Origin: Pseudomonas lini
GTDB lineage: Bacteria; Pseudomonadota; Gammaproteobacteria; Pseudomonadales; Pseudomonadaceae
DNA length: 64,000 nucleotides
Assembly (NCBI RefSeq): GCF_001042905.1
Contig: NZ_JYLB01000002.1
Coordinates: forward strand, 864,493 to 928,492
Reading direction: 5' to 3'
The notes under the pieces are model-generated. The model did no database searches and was not told the DNA's origin. It saw only the letters and a program-made list of their open reading frames with translations. Of this stretch, positions 1 through 9,993 are shown piece by piece (position 1 is the first letter of the stretch; every line of letters starts with the position of its first letter). A program made the translations under genes and the position numbers.

Positions 1-573
1 AGGGGTGACCATCTCACCGCACAGCGCGCGACGTTCGCCAACCCGAAACTGTTCAACGAAATGGTTCAGGAAAACGGCAAGGTCAAGCAGGGTTCCCTGG
101 CGCGAGTCGAGCCGGAAGGCCAGGTCATGCGCATGTGGGAAGCCATCGAAACCTACATGGAACGCAAGCAGCCGCTGATCATCATCGCAGGCCAAGACTA
201 CGGTCAGGGTTCGTCCCGGGACTGGGCGGCCAAAGGTGTGCGTCTGGCGGGTGTGGAAGCGATCGCCGCTGAAGGTTTCGAGCGCATCCACCGCACCAAC
301 CTGGTGGGCATGGGCGTGTTACCGCTGGAGTTCAAACCGGGCACCGACCGTCACACCCTGGCCATCGACGGCAGCGAAACCTTTGATGTGATCGGCGACC
401 GCACCCCGCGTGCGACGCTGACGCTGGTGATCAATCGCAAGAACGGCGAACGCGTCGAAGTGCCGGTGACCTGCCGCCTCGACACCGCTGAAGAAGTGTC
501 GATCTATGAGGCTGGCGGCGTGTTGCAGCGTTTCGCTCAGGACTTCCTCGAAGAATCGGCGGTTGCCGTTTAA
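1..573 (+). CDS. acnD: Fe/S-dependent 2-methylisocitrate dehydratase AcnD, C-terminal part
   Basis: This is the last 190 residues of an aconitase-family enzyme; the reading frame is open from base 1, so the N-terminal catalytic domains lie outside the window. The visible part is the swivel (aconitase C-terminal) domain, with the GQDYGQGSSRDWAAKG segment and the FERIHRTNLVGMGVLPLEF segment typical of the family. The identification as AcnD rather than AcnA rests on context: prpF, which exists to support AcnD, follows 55 bp downstream, then prpD. Known role: AcnD dehydrates 2-methylcitrate in the methylcitrate cycle that oxidises propionyl-CoA, using a 4Fe-4S cluster. The alternative, a general aconitase, is unlikely next to prpF. 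Confidence 0.92.
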   Translation, partial: RGDHLTAQRATFANPKLFNEMVQENGKVKQGSLARVEPEGQVMRMWEAIETYMERKQPLIIIAGQDYGQGSSRDWAAKGVRLAGVEAIAAEGFERIHRTNLVGMGVLPLEFKPGTDRHTLAIDGSETFDVIGDRTPRATLTLVINRKNGERVEVPVTCRLDTAEEVSIYEAGGVLQRFAQDFLEESAVAV

Positions 574-628
574 CACACGCTATGCGGACACGGGATTTCA
601 GGCTCGTGTCCGTCTATAAGGAGCACCA

Positions 629-1831
629 ATGGCTCACGCACCTCAAATCGCCCCTCAAATTAGAATCGCCGCCACCTACATGCGCGGCGGCACCAGCAAA
701 GGCGTGTTCTTCAGCCTGAAAGACCTGCCCGAAGCGGCACAGATTCCCGGCCCGGCTCGCGATGCGTTATTGCTGCGAGTGATCGGCAGCCCCGACCCTT
801 ACGACAAGCAAATCGACGGCATGGGCGGTGCGACGTCCAGCACCAGCAAAACCGTGATCCTGTCGAAAAGCCTCAAGGCCGACCATGACGTCGATTACCT
901 GTTCGGTCAGGTCTCCATCGACAAGCCTTTCGTCGACTGGAGCGGCAACTGCGGCAACCTGTCGGCGGCGGTCGGTTCGTTCGCTGTCAGCAATGGCCTG
1001 GTGGATGCCAGCCGCATTCCATTTAACGGTGTGGCGGTGGTGCGCGTATGGCAGGCCAACATCGGCAAGACCATCATCGCCCATGTGCCGATCACCAACG
1101 GTGAGGTCCAGGAAACCGGCTATTTCGAACTCGACGGCGTGACCTTTCCGGCGGCCGAAGTGCAGCTCGAATTCATGGAGCCGGCGGCGGAAGAAGAGGG
1201 TGGCGGTGGTTCGATGTTCCCCACCGGCAATCTGGTGGATGACCTCGAAGTGCCGGGCGTCGGTACGCTCAAGGCGACCCTGATCAATGCCGGGATTCCG
1301 ACCATTTTCATCAATGCCGAAGACATCGGCTACACCGGCACCGAATTGCAGGGTGCCATCAATGGCGACCTGAAGGCCCTGGCGATGTTCGAAACCATCC
1401 GCGCTTACGGCGCGCTGCGTATGGGGTTGATTCAGCACCTGGACGAAGCGGCCAAGCGTCAGCACACGCCGAAGGTGGCGTTCGTCGCCAAACCGGCGGA
1501 TTACATTGCGTCCAGTGGCAAGGCGATCGCCGCTACCGACATTGACTTGCTGGTGCGCGCGCTGTCCATGGGCAAACTGCACCACGCGATGATGGGCACG
1601 GCAGCGGTGGCCATTGGCACGGCGGCGGCGATTTCCGGCACGTTGGTCAATCTGGCGGCGGGCGGCATCGAACGCAACGCCGTGCGCTTCGGCCATCCCT
1701 CCGGCACCTTGCGCGTGGGCGCCGAGGCCAGCAAGGTCAACGGTGAATGGACCGTGAACAAAGCCATCATGAGCCGCAGTGCGCGAGTGTTGATGGAAGG
1801 TTACGTTCGCGTGCCGGGGGATTCTTTCTAA
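629..1831 (+). CDS. prpF: AcnD-accessory isomerase PrpF
   Basis: This 400-residue protein has the PrpF (DUF453, diaminopimelate-epimerase fold) signature: GGATSSTSK around residues 66-74 and SGNCGNL around 105-111. Lys74 and Cys108 match the positions of the two residues proposed as catalytic in characterised PrpF proteins. PrpF is thought to isomerise the 2-methylaconitate made by AcnD so that the next hydratase can use it. The ATG at 629 is preceded by an AAGGAG ribosome site. It sits between acnD and prpD in the same direction, so it belongs to the prp operon. A REP doublet separates it from prpD. Confidence 0.96.
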   Translation: MAHAPQIAPQIRIAATYMRGGTSKGVFFSLKDLPEAAQIPGPARDALLLRVIGSPDPYDKQIDGMGGATSSTSKTVILSKSLKADHDVDYLFGQVSIDKPFVDWSGNCGNLSAAVGSFAVSNGLVDASRIPFNGVAVVRVWQANIGKTIIAHVPITNGEVQETGYFELDGVTFPAAEVQLEFMEPAAEEEGGGGSMFPTGNLVDDLEVPGVGTLKATLINAGIPTIFINAEDIGYTGTELQGAINGDLKALAMFETIRAYGALRMGLIQHLDEAAKRQHTPKVAFVAKPADYIASSGKAIAATDIDLLVRALSMGKLHHAMMGTAAVAIGTAAAISGTLVNLAAGGIERNAVRFGHPSGTLRVGAEASKVNGEWTVNKAIMSRSARVLMEGYVRVPGDSF

Positions 1832-1842
1832 ACACATCCCCC

Positions 1843-1927
1843 TGTAGGAGCTGCCGAAGGCTGCGATCTTTTGATCTTGCCTTTTAAAAGCAAAATCAAA
1901 AGATCGCAGCCTTCGGCAGCTCCTACA
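1843..1927. repeat. REP doublet (TGTAGGAGCTGCCGAAGG type)
   Basis: Two inverted copies of a roughly 35-bp palindromic repeat (TGTAGGAGCTGCCGAAGG, then GCTGCGATCTTTTGATC) face each other and could form one long hairpin. The same family recurs at 19530, 25955, 34022, 35374 and 52156. It lies in the gap between prpF and prpD. Confidence 0.9.
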
Positions 1928-2021
1928 TTTAATCCCGTTCCTACAATAAGAAAGCAGTGCAGCCAGAGATTGATCCTGAACCGAGGTCCCATCAGCGAAC
2001 CACTGACCGAGTGAATCGAAC

Positions 2022-3506
2022 ATGAGCGCCAACGTCGACCTGAACAACCGCCCCGACTACGACACGGTCCTGCAGGACATCGCCGACTACGTCCTCAATT
2101 TCAAAATCGAATCTACCGAGGCGCTGGACACCGCCCGCAATTGCCTGATGGACACCCTCGGCTGCGGTCTGCTGGCCCTGCGTTTTCCCGAATGCACCAA
2201 ACACCTGGGGCCCATCGTCGAAGGCACTGTCGTTCCTTTCGGTGCTCGCGTGCCGGGGACCAGTTACCGTCTCGATCCGGTCAAAGCCGCTTGGGATATC
2301 GGTTGCATCGTCCGCTGGCTCGATTACAACGACACCTGGCTCGCCGCCGAATGGGGTCATCCGTCCGATAACCTCGGCGCCATTCTCGCGGTGGCCGACC
2401 ACCTGTCGCAAAAGCGCCTGGCCAATGGCAATTCCCCGCTGACCATTCGTGTGGTGTTGGAAGCCATGATCATGGCCCATGAGATTCAAGGCGTGATTGC
2501 GCTGGAAAACTCTTTCAATCGCGTCGGCATCGATCACGTCATCCTGGTGAAAGTCGCCTCGACCGCCGTCACCGCCAAGCTCATGGGCGCCAATCGCGAG
2601 CAACTGCTGTCGGCGTTGTCCCATGCCTTTGCCGACGGCCAGGCCCTGCGCACTTACCGGCATGCACCCAATGCCGGGTCGCGTAAATCCTGGGCGGCAG
2701 GGGATGCATCCAGTCGTGGCGTGCGTCTGGCGGACATTGCGATGCGCGGGGAGATGGGCATTCCCGGTGTACTGACCGCCAAACAATGGGGGTTCTACGA
2801 CGTGTTGTTCAGCCACACCAACAACGATCTGGCGCTTAAGCCTGAAGACAAACGAGCCTTCAGATTCTCTCGGGTGTTCGGCAGCTACGTGATGGAAAAC
2901 GTGCTGTTCAAGATCAGCTTTCCCGCCGAGTTTCACGCGCAAACTGCCTGCGAGGCTGCCGTCACCCTGCATCCATTGGTCAGGAACCGCCTGCACGAAA
3001 TCGACAAGATCGTCATCACCACCCACGAATCGGCGATCCGCATCATCTCCAAGGTCGGCCCGCTGGCCAACGCTGCGGACCGCGACCACTGCATCCAGTA
3101 CATGACCGCCGTGCCCCTGGTGTTCGGTAATCTGGTGGCCGAGCAGTACGAAGACGACTTCCACGCCGTGCATCCGATTATCGATGTGCTGCGCGACAAA
3201 ATGGTCATCGTCGAAGACCCGCGCTTCACCCGCGAATACCTGGAGCCGGATAAACGCTCCATCGCCAATGCGCTGCAGGTGTTCTTCAAGGACGGCTCCA
3301 GCACCGAGAACGTGGTGGTGGAGTACCCGATCGGCCATCGCCGTCGCCGCACCGATGGCATTCCGCTGCTGGAAGAGAAGTTCAAGGCCAACCTGGCGAC
3401 GCGATTTACGGCGCAGCGGAGTGCCGAGATCTTTGCGTTGTGCAAGGATCAGGTTGCGCTTGAAGCGACGGCGGTGAACCGGTTTGTGGATTTGTTTGTG
3501 ATCTAG
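2022..3506 (+). CDS. prpD: 2-methylcitrate dehydratase PrpD
   Basis: This 494-residue protein belongs to the MmgE/PrpD family: an all-helical N-terminal domain with the [21 protein letters not shown] segment near residues 104-124, and a smaller C-terminal domain. PrpD is the iron-independent dehydratase of the methylcitrate cycle. Having both acnD/prpF and prpD in one operon is normal in Pseudomonas, where PrpD is probably partly redundant with AcnD. The ATG at 2022 gives the usual N-terminus. It is the last gene of the operon, since downstream lie only repeats and a convergent gene. Confidence 0.95.
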   Translation: MSANVDLNNRPDYDTVLQDIADYVLNFKIESTEALDTARNCLMDTLGCGLLALRFPECTKHLGPIVEGTVVPFGARVPGTSYRLDPVKAAWDIGCIVRWLDYNDTWLAAEWGHPSDNLGAILAVADHLSQKRLANGNSPLTIRVVLEAMIMAHEIQGVIALENSFNRVGIDHVILVKVASTAVTAKLMGANREQLLSALSHAFADGQALRTYRHAPNAGSRKSWAAGDASSRGVRLADIAMRGEMGIPGVLTAKQWGFYDVLFSHTNNDLALKPEDKRAFRFSRVFGSYVMENVLFKISFPAEFHAQTACEAAVTLHPLVRNRLHEIDKIVITTHESAIRIISKVGPLANAADRDHCIQYMTAVPLVFGNLVAEQYEDDFHAVHPIIDVLRDKMVIVEDPRFTREYLEPDKRSIANALQVFFKDGSSTENVVVEYPIGHRRRRTDGIPLLEEKFKANLATRFTAQRSAEIFALCKDQVALEATAVNRFVDLFVI

Positions 3507-3526
3507 TTACACCGCGTCATCGTTCA

Positions 3527-3758
3527 ATCGCGGGCAAGCCCTAATGCCAGTCAGTTAAGCGAGTAAGCCGCTTTTTTGTAGGAGCCAGGCTTGCCGGCGA
3601 AGGCGTTCTTAAGGACGCCTTCGCCGGCAAGCCTGGCTCCTACAGGTCCGATTTTCCCTTAACTGACTGGCATTAGGGCAAGCCCGCTCCCACAGGTTCT
3701 CCAATGTTTGGATTTTGCATTCAACACAGATCCCTGTGGGAGCGGGCTTGCCCGCGAT
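3527..3758. repeat. REP doublet interrupted by a small insertion
   Basis: The left arm (3527-3541, ATCGCGGGCAAGCCC) and the right arm (ending at 3758, GGGCTTGCCCGCGAT) are the two halves of a normal REP doublet of the CGGGCAAGCCCGCTCCCACAG type. The left half is cut off after GGGCAAGCCC and resumes at 3676 with the same ten bases, with a 134-bp segment between. Removing that segment and one copy of the ten bases restores an intact doublet. Confidence 0.85.
3542..3675. mobile_element. 134-bp MITE-like element with IS4-like ends
   Basis: The segment begins TAATGCCAGTCAGTTAAG (3542-3559) and ends with its exact reverse complement (3658-3675), giving 18-bp perfect terminal inverted repeats. It is flanked by a 10-bp direct repeat, GGGCAAGCCC (3532-3541 and 3676-3685). 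From memory the ends of IS4 start TAATGCCGATCAGTTAAG, which differs at two positions, and IS4-family elements make duplications of about 10-13 bp. There is no room for a transposase. The core (3577-3644) is itself a near-perfect REP-like hairpin. I infer a non-autonomous element mobilised by an IS4-family transposase. Confidence 0.75.
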
Positions 3759-3781
3759 GGCGGTGGAGCAGACGCCGGAAA

Positions 3782-4600
3782 TTACTTGAACCGTCGCTCC
3801 ACGCCTTTCTCTACTAAAATCTTCGCAGAGATCTCTTCCACGGAGAAGTGCGTGGAATTGATGTGGGCAATGTTCTCGCGGCGAAACAGATTCTCCACCT
3901 CGCGCACTTCGAATTCGCACTGCGCGTAGCTCGAATAGCGGCTGTTGGGCTTGCGCTCATTGCGGATGGCTGTAAGCCGGTCCGGGTCGATGGTCAGGCC
4001 GAACAGCTTGTGATGATGGGCGCGAAGCGCGGTTGGCAATTGCAGGCGCTCCATGTCGTCTTCGGTCAGCGGGTAATTGGCCGCACGGATGCCGAACTGC
4101 ATGGCCATGTACAGACACGTCGGCGTCTTACCACAACGCGACACGCCCACTAGGATCAGATCGGCCTTGTCGTAATAATGCGTGCGGGCGCCGTCGTCAT
4201 TGTCGAGAGCGAAGTTCACCGCCTCGATGCGCTCCATGTAATTGGAGTTGCCACCGATGGAGTGGGATTTGCCGACGGTGTAGGAAGAATGCTCGGTCAG
4301 TTCCTGTTCCAGCGGGGCCAGGAAGGTCGAGAAAATGTCGATCATGAAACCATTCGAGGTTGCGAGGATCTCACGAATGTCCTGATTGACAATGGTGTCG
4401 AAAATAATCGGACGAAAACCATCGTTTTCGGCGGCTTTGTTGATTTGTTGTACCATGGCCCGCGCTTTATCCGCGTTGTCGATGTAGGGCCGCGTGATTT
4501 TGCTGAAGGTAATGTTTTCGAACTGCGCCAACAGGCTTTGACCGAGCGTTTCGGCCGTAATGCCGGTGCCATCGGAGATAAAGAAAGCAGATCGTTTCAT
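3782..4600 (-). CDS. ppsR: PEP synthase regulatory protein PpsR (kinase/pyrophosphorylase)
   Basis: This 272-residue protein is a member of the DUF299 regulators. The N-terminus has the conserved [12 protein letters not shown] segment (residues 9-20), and a P-loop GVSRCGKTP lies at 152-160. The family phosphorylates PEP synthase on a threonine using ADP, switching it off, and removes that phosphate with Pi to switch it on. It is divergent from ppsA, the expected target, across a 174-bp shared promoter region. An in-frame start lies 63 bp upstream, but the ATG at 4600 gives the family's normal N-terminus ([11 protein letters not shown]) and has an AAGGTG site. Confidence 0.95.
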   Translation of the reverse strand: MKRSAFFISDGTGITAETLGQSLLAQFENITFSKITRPYIDNADKARAMVQQINKAAENDGFRPIIFDTIVNQDIREILATSNGFMIDIFSTFLAPLEQELTEHSSYTVGKSHSIGGNSNYMERIEAVNFALDNDDGARTHYYDKADLILVGVSRCGKTPTCLYMAMQFGIRAANYPLTEDDMERLQLPTALRAHHHKLFGLTIDPDRLTAIRNERKPNSRYSSYAQCEFEVREVENLFRRENIAHINSTHFSVEEISAKILVEKGVERRFK

Positions 4601-4650
4601 TTGCACCTTGGGCCTTAAGCTAGTGACGATTCTTGGATATAGTAGGCGCG

Positions 4651-4717
4651 ATTTGCCGGCCACCCATGGTCCGCATTCTCACTTATTTTCCAGGTCCAGG
4701 CCATACAGCCGGCAAAT
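4651..4717. promoter_or_regulatory. Inverted repeat in the ppsR/ppsA divergent promoter region
   Basis: ATTTGCCGGC (4651-4660) and its exact reverse complement GCCGGCAAAT (4708-4717) lie 47 bp apart between the two divergent genes. The spacing suits two bound regulator dimers or a loop, but I do not recognise the operator. It could also be chance. Confidence 0.35.
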
Positions 4718-4774
4718 GCTCCCCCGAGTCGCCGGCTTCTGAGCTTTTCCAACACAGTTAGTGGAGAGATCACC

Positions 4775-7150
4775 TTGGTAGAGTACGTAGTTTCCCTCGA
4801 TAAGCTCGGCGTCCATGATGTAGAGCATGTGGGGGGCAAGAACGCATCCCTGGGCGAGATGATCAGTAACCTTGCAGGTGCCGGTGTATCGGTGCCCGGT
4901 GGCTTCGCCACGACAGCTCAGGCTTATCGTGATTTCCTGGAACTGAGCGGCCTGAACGATCAGATCCACGCCGCCCTCGACGCGCTGGATGTCGACGATG
5001 TCAACGCCCTGGCCAAAACCGGCGCCCAGATCCGTCAATGGATCATGGAAGCCGAATTCCCCGAGAAGCTCAACGCCGAGATCCGCACCGCGTTCGCCAC
5101 GCTGTCGGCCGGCAACCCTGACATGGCCGTGGCCGTGCGCTCTTCCGCTACCGCCGAAGACTTGCCGGACGCTTCCTTCGCCGGCCAGCAGGAAACCTTC
5201 CTGAACATCCGTGGTGTCGAAAACGTTATTCGCGCCGCCAAAGAGGTGTTCGCTTCCCTGTTCAACGACCGTGCGATTTCCTACCGCGTCCACCAGGGCT
5301 TCGACCACAAGCTGGTTGCCCTGTCGGCCGGCGTGCAGCGCATGGTCCGCTCCGAAACCGGCACCGCCGGCGTGATGTTCACCCTCGATACCGAATCGGG
5401 CTTCCGTGACGTGGTGTTCATCACCGGCGCTTACGGCCTGGGTGAAACCGTCGTACAAGGCGCGGTGAACCCGGATGAATTCTATGTCCACAAAGGCACG
5501 CTGGAAGCCGGTCGTCCGGCCATCCTGCGTCGCAATCTGGGCAGCAAAGCCATCAAGATGATCTACGGCGAAGTGGCCACGGCCGGTAAATCGGTCAAGA
5601 CCATCGACGTGGACAAGGCCGATCGCGCACGTTTCTGCCTGAGCGACGCCGAAGTCAGCGAGTTGGCCAAACAAGCGATGATCATCGAAAAGCACTACAA
5701 GTGCCCGATGGACATCGAATGGGCCAAAGACGGCGACGACGGCAAGCTCTACATCGTGCAGGCCCGTCCTGAAACCGTGAAGAGCCGCACTTCGGCCAAC
5801 GTCATGGAACGTTACCTGTTGAAAGAAACCGGCACCGTGCTGGTGGAAGGTCGCGCCATCGGCCAGCGCATCGGCGCCGGCAAGGTGCGGATCATCAAAG
5901 ACGTGTCCGAGATGGACAAAGTCCAGCCGGGCGACGTTCTGGTTTCCGACATGACCGACCCGGACTGGGAACCGGTCATGAAGCGCGCCAGCGCCATCGT
6001 CACCAATCGTGGCGGCCGTACCTGCCACGCGGCGATCATCGCTCGCGAGCTGGGTATCCCGGCCGTGGTCGGTTGCGGCAACGCCACTCAGCTGTTGAAA
6101 GACGGCCAGGGTGTGACCGTTTCTTGCGCTGAAGGCGACACCGGTTACATCTTCGAAGGCGAACTGGGCTTCGACATCAAGAAAAACTCCGTGGATGCCA
6201 TGCCGGATCTGCCGTTCAAGATCATGATGAACGTCGGCAACCCGGACCGCGCCTTCGACTTCGCGCAGCTGCCGAACGCCGGTGTGGGCCTGGCCCGTCT
6301 GGAATTCATCATCAACCGCATGATCGGCGTGCACCCCAAAGCGCTGTTGAACTACGACGGCCTTCCGCAAGAAATCAAGGACAGCGTCGACAAGCGCATC
6401 GCCGGTTACAACGACCCGGTCGGCTTCTATGTCGAGAAACTGGTCGAGGGCATCAGTACCCTGGCAGCAGCGTTCTGGCCAAAAAAGGTCATCGTGCGTC
6501 TGTCGGACTTCAAGTCCAACGAATACGCGAACCTGATCGGCGGCAAACTCTACGAGCCGGAAGAAGAGAACCCGATGCTGGGCTTCCGTGGCGCTTCGCG
6601 TTACATCAGCGAATCGTTCCGCGACTGCTTCGAGCTCGAGTGCCGCGCCCTCAAGCGCGTGCGCAACGAGATGGGCCTGACCAACGTCGAAATCATGGTG
6701 CCGTTCGTTCGCACCCTGGGCGAAGCGAGCCAGGTGGTCGATCTGCTGGCCGAAAACGGTCTGGCCCGTGGCGAAAACGGTCTGCGCGTGATCATGATGT
6801 GCGAACTGCCGTCCAACGCGATCCTGGCTGAAGAGTTCCTCGAGTTCTTCGACGGCTTCTCCATCGGCTCCAACGACCTGACTCAGCTGACACTGGGCCT
6901 GGACCGTGACTCCGGAATCATCGCGCACCTGTTCGACGAGCGTAATCCTGCGGTCAAGAAGCTGCTGGCCAATGCTATTCAGGCCTGCAACAAGGCTGGC
7001 AAATACATCGGCATCTGCGGTCAGGGGCCTTCGGACCACCCGGATCTGGCCAAGTGGCTGATGGAGCAGGGCATTGAAAGCGTTTCGCTGAACCCCGATT
7101 CCGTACTGGAAACCTGGTTCTTCCTGGCTGAAGGTCAGGCTTCGGTCTGA
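4775..7150 (+). CDS. ppsA: Phosphoenolpyruvate synthase PpsA
   Basis: This 791-residue enzyme converts pyruvate, ATP and water to PEP, AMP and Pi, opening gluconeogenesis from three-carbon substrates. Domains in order: ATP/pyruvate-binding domain (about 1-350), the phosphohistidine domain with the [17 protein letters not shown] motif and catalytic His418, and the C-terminal PEP-binding barrel with EIMVPFVRT and [16 protein letters not shown]. Length matches the family. The start is TTG at 4775, preceded by a GGAGAG ribosome site; no ATG or GTG fits better. The neighbour ppsR is its regulator. A terminator follows at 7209. Confidence 0.97.
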   Translation: MVEYVVSLDKLGVHDVEHVGGKNASLGEMISNLAGAGVSVPGGFATTAQAYRDFLELSGLNDQIHAALDALDVDDVNALAKTGAQIRQWIMEAEFPEKLNAEIRTAFATLSAGNPDMAVAVRSSATAEDLPDASFAGQQETFLNIRGVENVIRAAKEVFASLFNDRAISYRVHQGFDHKLVALSAGVQRMVRSETGTAGVMFTLDTESGFRDVVFITGAYGLGETVVQGAVNPDEFYVHKGTLEAGRPAILRRNLGSKAIKMIYGEVATAGKSVKTIDVDKADRARFCLSDAEVSELAKQAMIIEKHYKCPMDIEWAKDGDDGKLYIVQARPETVKSRTSANVMERYLLKETGTVLVEGRAIGQRIGAGKVRIIKDVSEMDKVQPGDVLVSDMTDPDWEPVMKRASAIVTNRGGRTCHAAIIARELGIPAVVGCGNATQLLKDGQGVTVSCAEGDTGYIFEGELGFDIKKNSVDAMPDLPFKIMMNVGNPDRAFDFAQLPNAGVGLARLEFIINRMIGVHPKALLNYDGLPQEIKDSVDKRIAGYNDPVGFYVEKLVEGISTLAAAFWPKKVIVRLSDFKSNEYANLIGGKLYEPEEENPMLGFRGASRYISESFRDCFELECRALKRVRNEMGLTNVEIMVPFVRTLGEASQVVDLLAENGLARGENGLRVIMMCELPSNAILAEEFLEFFDGFSIGSNDLTQLTLGLDRDSGIIAHLFDERNPAVKKLLANAIQACNKAGKYIGICGQGPSDHPDLAKWLMEQGIESVSLNPDSVLETWFFLAEGQASV

Positions 7151-7208
7151 TTCGTGAATGAAGCCTCGGTCCAGTGTTAGTGTGGGTCGAGGCTTTAAGA
7201 CTCAAGTA

Positions 7209-7240
7209 GGGCGGGCTCCATCTGGATGCCGCCCTTTTTT
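7209..7240 (+). terminator. Rho-independent terminator after ppsA
   Basis: GGGCGG (7209-7214) pairs with CCGCCC (7229-7234), followed by six T residues. Confidence 0.75.
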
Positions 7241-7253
7241 GTGCAAGAGCATT

Positions 7254-8243
7254 ATGCAAAGCAGCAGCAATCTATTTCCTGTCGCCCTGATCAGCGCCGA
7301 ACGGCGCGGTGATTTGAGCGAAGACGTCTATCGTTTGAAACCCGGCAACAGCCCCGACGGCACCGTCGAACTGGCTGTGACACGCCTGGGGCTGGCCGAT
7401 GAGCCGGCGGTGCGTGGCGTGCCGGTGATTCTGTTGCACGGCAGCTTTTCCAATCGACGATTCTGGTTCTCTCCCAAAGGTCTGGGGTTGGGGGCTTATC
7501 TGACGCGTCTGGGGTTCGATGTGTGGATTCCGGAAATGCGCGGTCATGGGCTTTCTCAGCGCAATCAGGATTATCGTAAAAACCGCGTCGCCGACTACGC
7601 GCGTTACGATTTGCCGGCCATTGGCGCGTTCGTGCGCGAACAAAGCGGCCAGGTCCCACACTGGATCGGTCACTCGCTGGGTGGTATTACGCTGGCGGCG
7701 GCGCTGGGTGGGGAATACATCGGCGAGCCTGTCGTCGCGTCTGCGGCGTTTTTTGGCACTCAGGTCAGCCGCACCTACTGGCCGTTGAAGTTTCCGCCGG
7801 TGGAGTGGAGCGGGCGCTTCATTCTCAAGCGATTTGCCCAACTGTCAGGTTCACGGCTCAAGCGCGGCCCGGAGGACGAGCCGATTGGCCTGGCCCTGGA
7901 AAGCATGCGCTGGTACGGGCTGTTCGGCCGTTTTGGCGATGCCGACAAGGACTGGTGGGCGGGTTTGGCCGAGGTTCAGTTGCCAGTGCTGGCCGTGAGC
8001 GCCGCGGGTGATCATCAAGACCCGGCCTGGGCCTGCCGCAAGCTGTTCGATCAGGTCGGCTCCGAGCACAAGCAATTCATCACCCTTGGCCGCGAGCAAG
8101 GCTTTGGCGATAATTTCGGTCATGTGGAAATGCTTGTCAGCAAGTCTGCACAGACTGAAGTCTGGCCATTGGTGGCGCGTTGGCTGGCGGATCAACAGAC
8201 GCCTTTGCTGGGTGGAAAGCCGGATTTGGCCGCGGCCGTTTGA
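7254..8243 (+). CDS. Alpha/beta hydrolase
   Basis: This 329-residue protein has the alpha/beta-hydrolase fold: an oxyanion-side HGS motif (residues 62-64), the nucleophile elbow GHSLGG with Ser141, and a late histidine in the FGHVEML segment. An upstream in-frame start at 7158 would add 32 residues encoded across the ppsA terminator, so I take the ATG at 7254. Substrate cannot be told from sequence; fatty ester or lipid hydrolysis are possibilities. It lies between ppsA and rraA, as in other pseudomonads as I remember them. No signal peptide is visible, so it is probably cytoplasmic. Confidence 0.8.
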   Translation: MQSSSNLFPVALISAERRGDLSEDVYRLKPGNSPDGTVELAVTRLGLADEPAVRGVPVILLHGSFSNRRFWFSPKGLGLGAYLTRLGFDVWIPEMRGHGLSQRNQDYRKNRVADYARYDLPAIGAFVREQSGQVPHWIGHSLGGITLAAALGGEYIGEPVVASAAFFGTQVSRTYWPLKFPPVEWSGRFILKRFAQLSGSRLKRGPEDEPIGLALESMRWYGLFGRFGDADKDWWAGLAEVQLPVLAVSAAGDHQDPAWACRKLFDQVGSEHKQFITLGREQGFGDNFGHVEMLVSKSAQTEVWPLVARWLADQQTPLLGGKPDLAAAV

Positions 8244-8417
8244 GCCTGATGCTCTAACAAGGGCATTTCGCTCTGAACGGCTTGCGGCTAAGATATGACG
8301 CATTAAGCGGTTCTGGTCACTTTTGGTGATTGACTCGATCGGCGCGTTTGCAGCCGTTCAGCCTTGGCCCGCGTATGCTGCCTATTCGATTGTCTTCCTT
8401 CTTACAGGAGTTTCTCG

Positions 8418-8909
8418 ATGAACCATTACCTCACGCCTGATCTGTGCGACGCCTACCCGGAGCTGGTACAGGTGCTGGAACCGATGTTCAGCAATTTCGG
8501 TGGCCGTGATTCTTTCGGTGGCGAAATCGTGACCATCAAATGTTTCGAAGATAATTCGCTGGTCAAGGAGCAAGTCGCGCTCAAGGGTAACGGTAAAGTG
8601 CTGGTGGTAGACGGTGGCGGTTCCCTGCGCCGCGCGCTGTTGGGCGACCTGCTGGCCGAGAAAGCCGCCAGTAACGGTTGGGAAGGGCTGGTGATCTACG
8701 GTTGCATCCGTGACGTCGACGTCATCGCGCAAACCGATCTGGGGGTTCAGGCCCTGGCCAGTCACCCGATGAAAACCGACCGGCGCGGTGTTGGTGAACT
8801 CAATATTGCCGTGACCTTCGCGGGTGTGACCTTCCACCCGGGGCACTATGTTTATGCGGACAACAACGGCGTGATCATTTCGCCAAGCCCGCTGAAGATG
8901 CCTGAATAA
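8418..8909 (+). CDS. rraA: Regulator of ribonuclease E activity, RraA family
   Basis: This 163-residue protein has the RraA/DlpA fold: [14 protein letters not shown] near the N-terminus, [21 protein letters not shown] in the middle and [15 protein letters not shown] after it. In E. coli RraA binds the RNase E C-terminal scaffold and slows mRNA decay. In many other bacteria, relatives act as hydroxymethylglutarate/oxaloacetate aldolases, using the conserved G-x20-R-D signature also present here. Regulator or aldolase therefore cannot be separated on sequence. The ATG at 8418 has an ACAGGAG site; an upstream in-frame start at 8364 is rejected because it adds non-conserved residues. Confidence 0.88.
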   Translation: MNHYLTPDLCDAYPELVQVLEPMFSNFGGRDSFGGEIVTIKCFEDNSLVKEQVALKGNGKVLVVDGGGSLRRALLGDLLAEKAASNGWEGLVIYGCIRDVDVIAQTDLGVQALASHPMKTDRRGVGELNIAVTFAGVTFHPGHYVYADNNGVIISPSPLKMPE

Positions 8910-8934
8910 AGCGCGTTTCATTAAAGGGGTGAGG

Positions 8935-9930
8935 ATGTTCGAGGAAGAAAACGCGCAGTGGGGGCTGGTGCATGCCCTGGTGCTGGACGGTAAAGGCGGT
9001 GCGCGTTCGATAGCCCGGACTGAACTCGATGACTTGCAGTTGCAGGCCCATGAAAGCCTGTGGCTGCACTGGGATCGTAGTCACCCGCAAACCCAGACCT
9101 GGCTGCGTAAGTACAGCGGTCTGAGTGAATTTAGTTGCGACTTGTTGCTGGAAGAGAACACCCGACCGCGCCTTTTGCCGCTGCCGGACTCCGAGCTGTT
9201 GCTGTTTCTGCGCGGGATCAACCTCAATCCAGGTGCCGAGCCGGAAGACATGGTCTCGGTGCGGATCTTCGGTTCGGCCCAGCGGGTTATCTCCCTGCGT
9301 CTGCGGCCGTTGCGCGCCACCGATGAGTTGCTGGTGCAGCTGGCCGAAGGCAAAGGGCCGAGAACCGCTTCCGAACTGATCCTTTATATGGCGCAATACC
9401 TCACCAACAAAGTGCAGAATCTGGTCAGTTGCCTCTCGGAAATCGTCGATGAGGAAGAAGAAAAGCTGGATACCGACGAACGGTATACACCGGAGCATGG
9501 GGCCGTTTTGCAGATCCGTCGCAGAGCGGCCGCACTGAAGCGTTTTCTGGCACCGCAGCGGGATATTTTCGGTCAGCTGACGCGGATAAAACTGCCGTGG
9601 TTCGTTGAAGACGATGGCGATTACTGGAACGAATTGAACAACAGCCTGACCCGTTATCTCGAGGAGCTGGAATTGACCCGGGAGCGCGTGGGGCTGGTCC
9701 TGGAGGCCGAAGACCGGCGTCTGAGCGTGCGGATGAACCGCACGATGTACCGCTTCGGGATCATCACCGGAATTTTTTTGCCGATGAGTTTTCTGACCGG
9801 TCTTCTGGGAATTAACGTCGGCGGTATTCCGTTCTCCACCAGCCCTTATGGCTTCCTGATCGCCTGCTTGCTGGCAGGCTCGGTAGCGCTGGGGCAGTGG
9901 TGGCTATTCCGACGTTTGCGCTGGTTCTGA
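8935..9930 (+). CDS. cmaX: CorA/ZntB-family divalent cation transporter (CmaX)
   Basis: This 331-residue protein has a large soluble N-terminal domain with a long acidic helix, two C-terminal membrane helices (about 270-292 and 303-322), and the loop signature G292-I-N294 between them. G-x-N is the CorA/ZntB selectivity motif (usually GMN in CorA); GIN points to the ZntB-like branch. The name cmaX comes from its position immediately upstream of crfX-cmpX-sigX-oprF. It probably carries Mg, Zn or a related ion. ATG 8935 is chosen over GTG 8929 because the AAGGGG site at 8924 is then correctly spaced. Confidence 0.85.
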   Translation: MFEEENAQWGLVHALVLDGKGGARSIARTELDDLQLQAHESLWLHWDRSHPQTQTWLRKYSGLSEFSCDLLLEENTRPRLLPLPDSELLLFLRGINLNPGAEPEDMVSVRIFGSAQRVISLRLRPLRATDELLVQLAEGKGPRTASELILYMAQYLTNKVQNLVSCLSEIVDEEEEKLDTDERYTPEHGAVLQIRRRAAALKRFLAPQRDIFGQLTRIKLPWFVEDDGDYWNELNNSLTRYLEELELTRERVGLVLEAEDRRLSVRMNRTMYRFGIITGIFLPMSFLTGLLGINVGGIPFSTSPYGFLIACLLAGSVALGQWWLFRRLRWF

Positions 9931-9993
9931 TGATGAGTCATGTGACCCGACCAAATTTGACCGCGTCTTTCACAGATATCACGAGAGGTGCGT

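Noticed and set aside
1843..1927. Possible CRISPR or terminator reading of the many inverted repeats
   Set aside because: They are isolated pairs without regularly spaced unique spacers and belong to REP families dispersed across the window; most lack T-runs.
4679..7039. A 786-codon open frame antisense to ppsA, and similar long antisense frames over rlmKL (26933-29230), smc (43661-46096) and nirB (17555-19216)
   Set aside because: They mirror highly biased high-GC genes on the other strand, have no family motifs, and the sense genes are certain.
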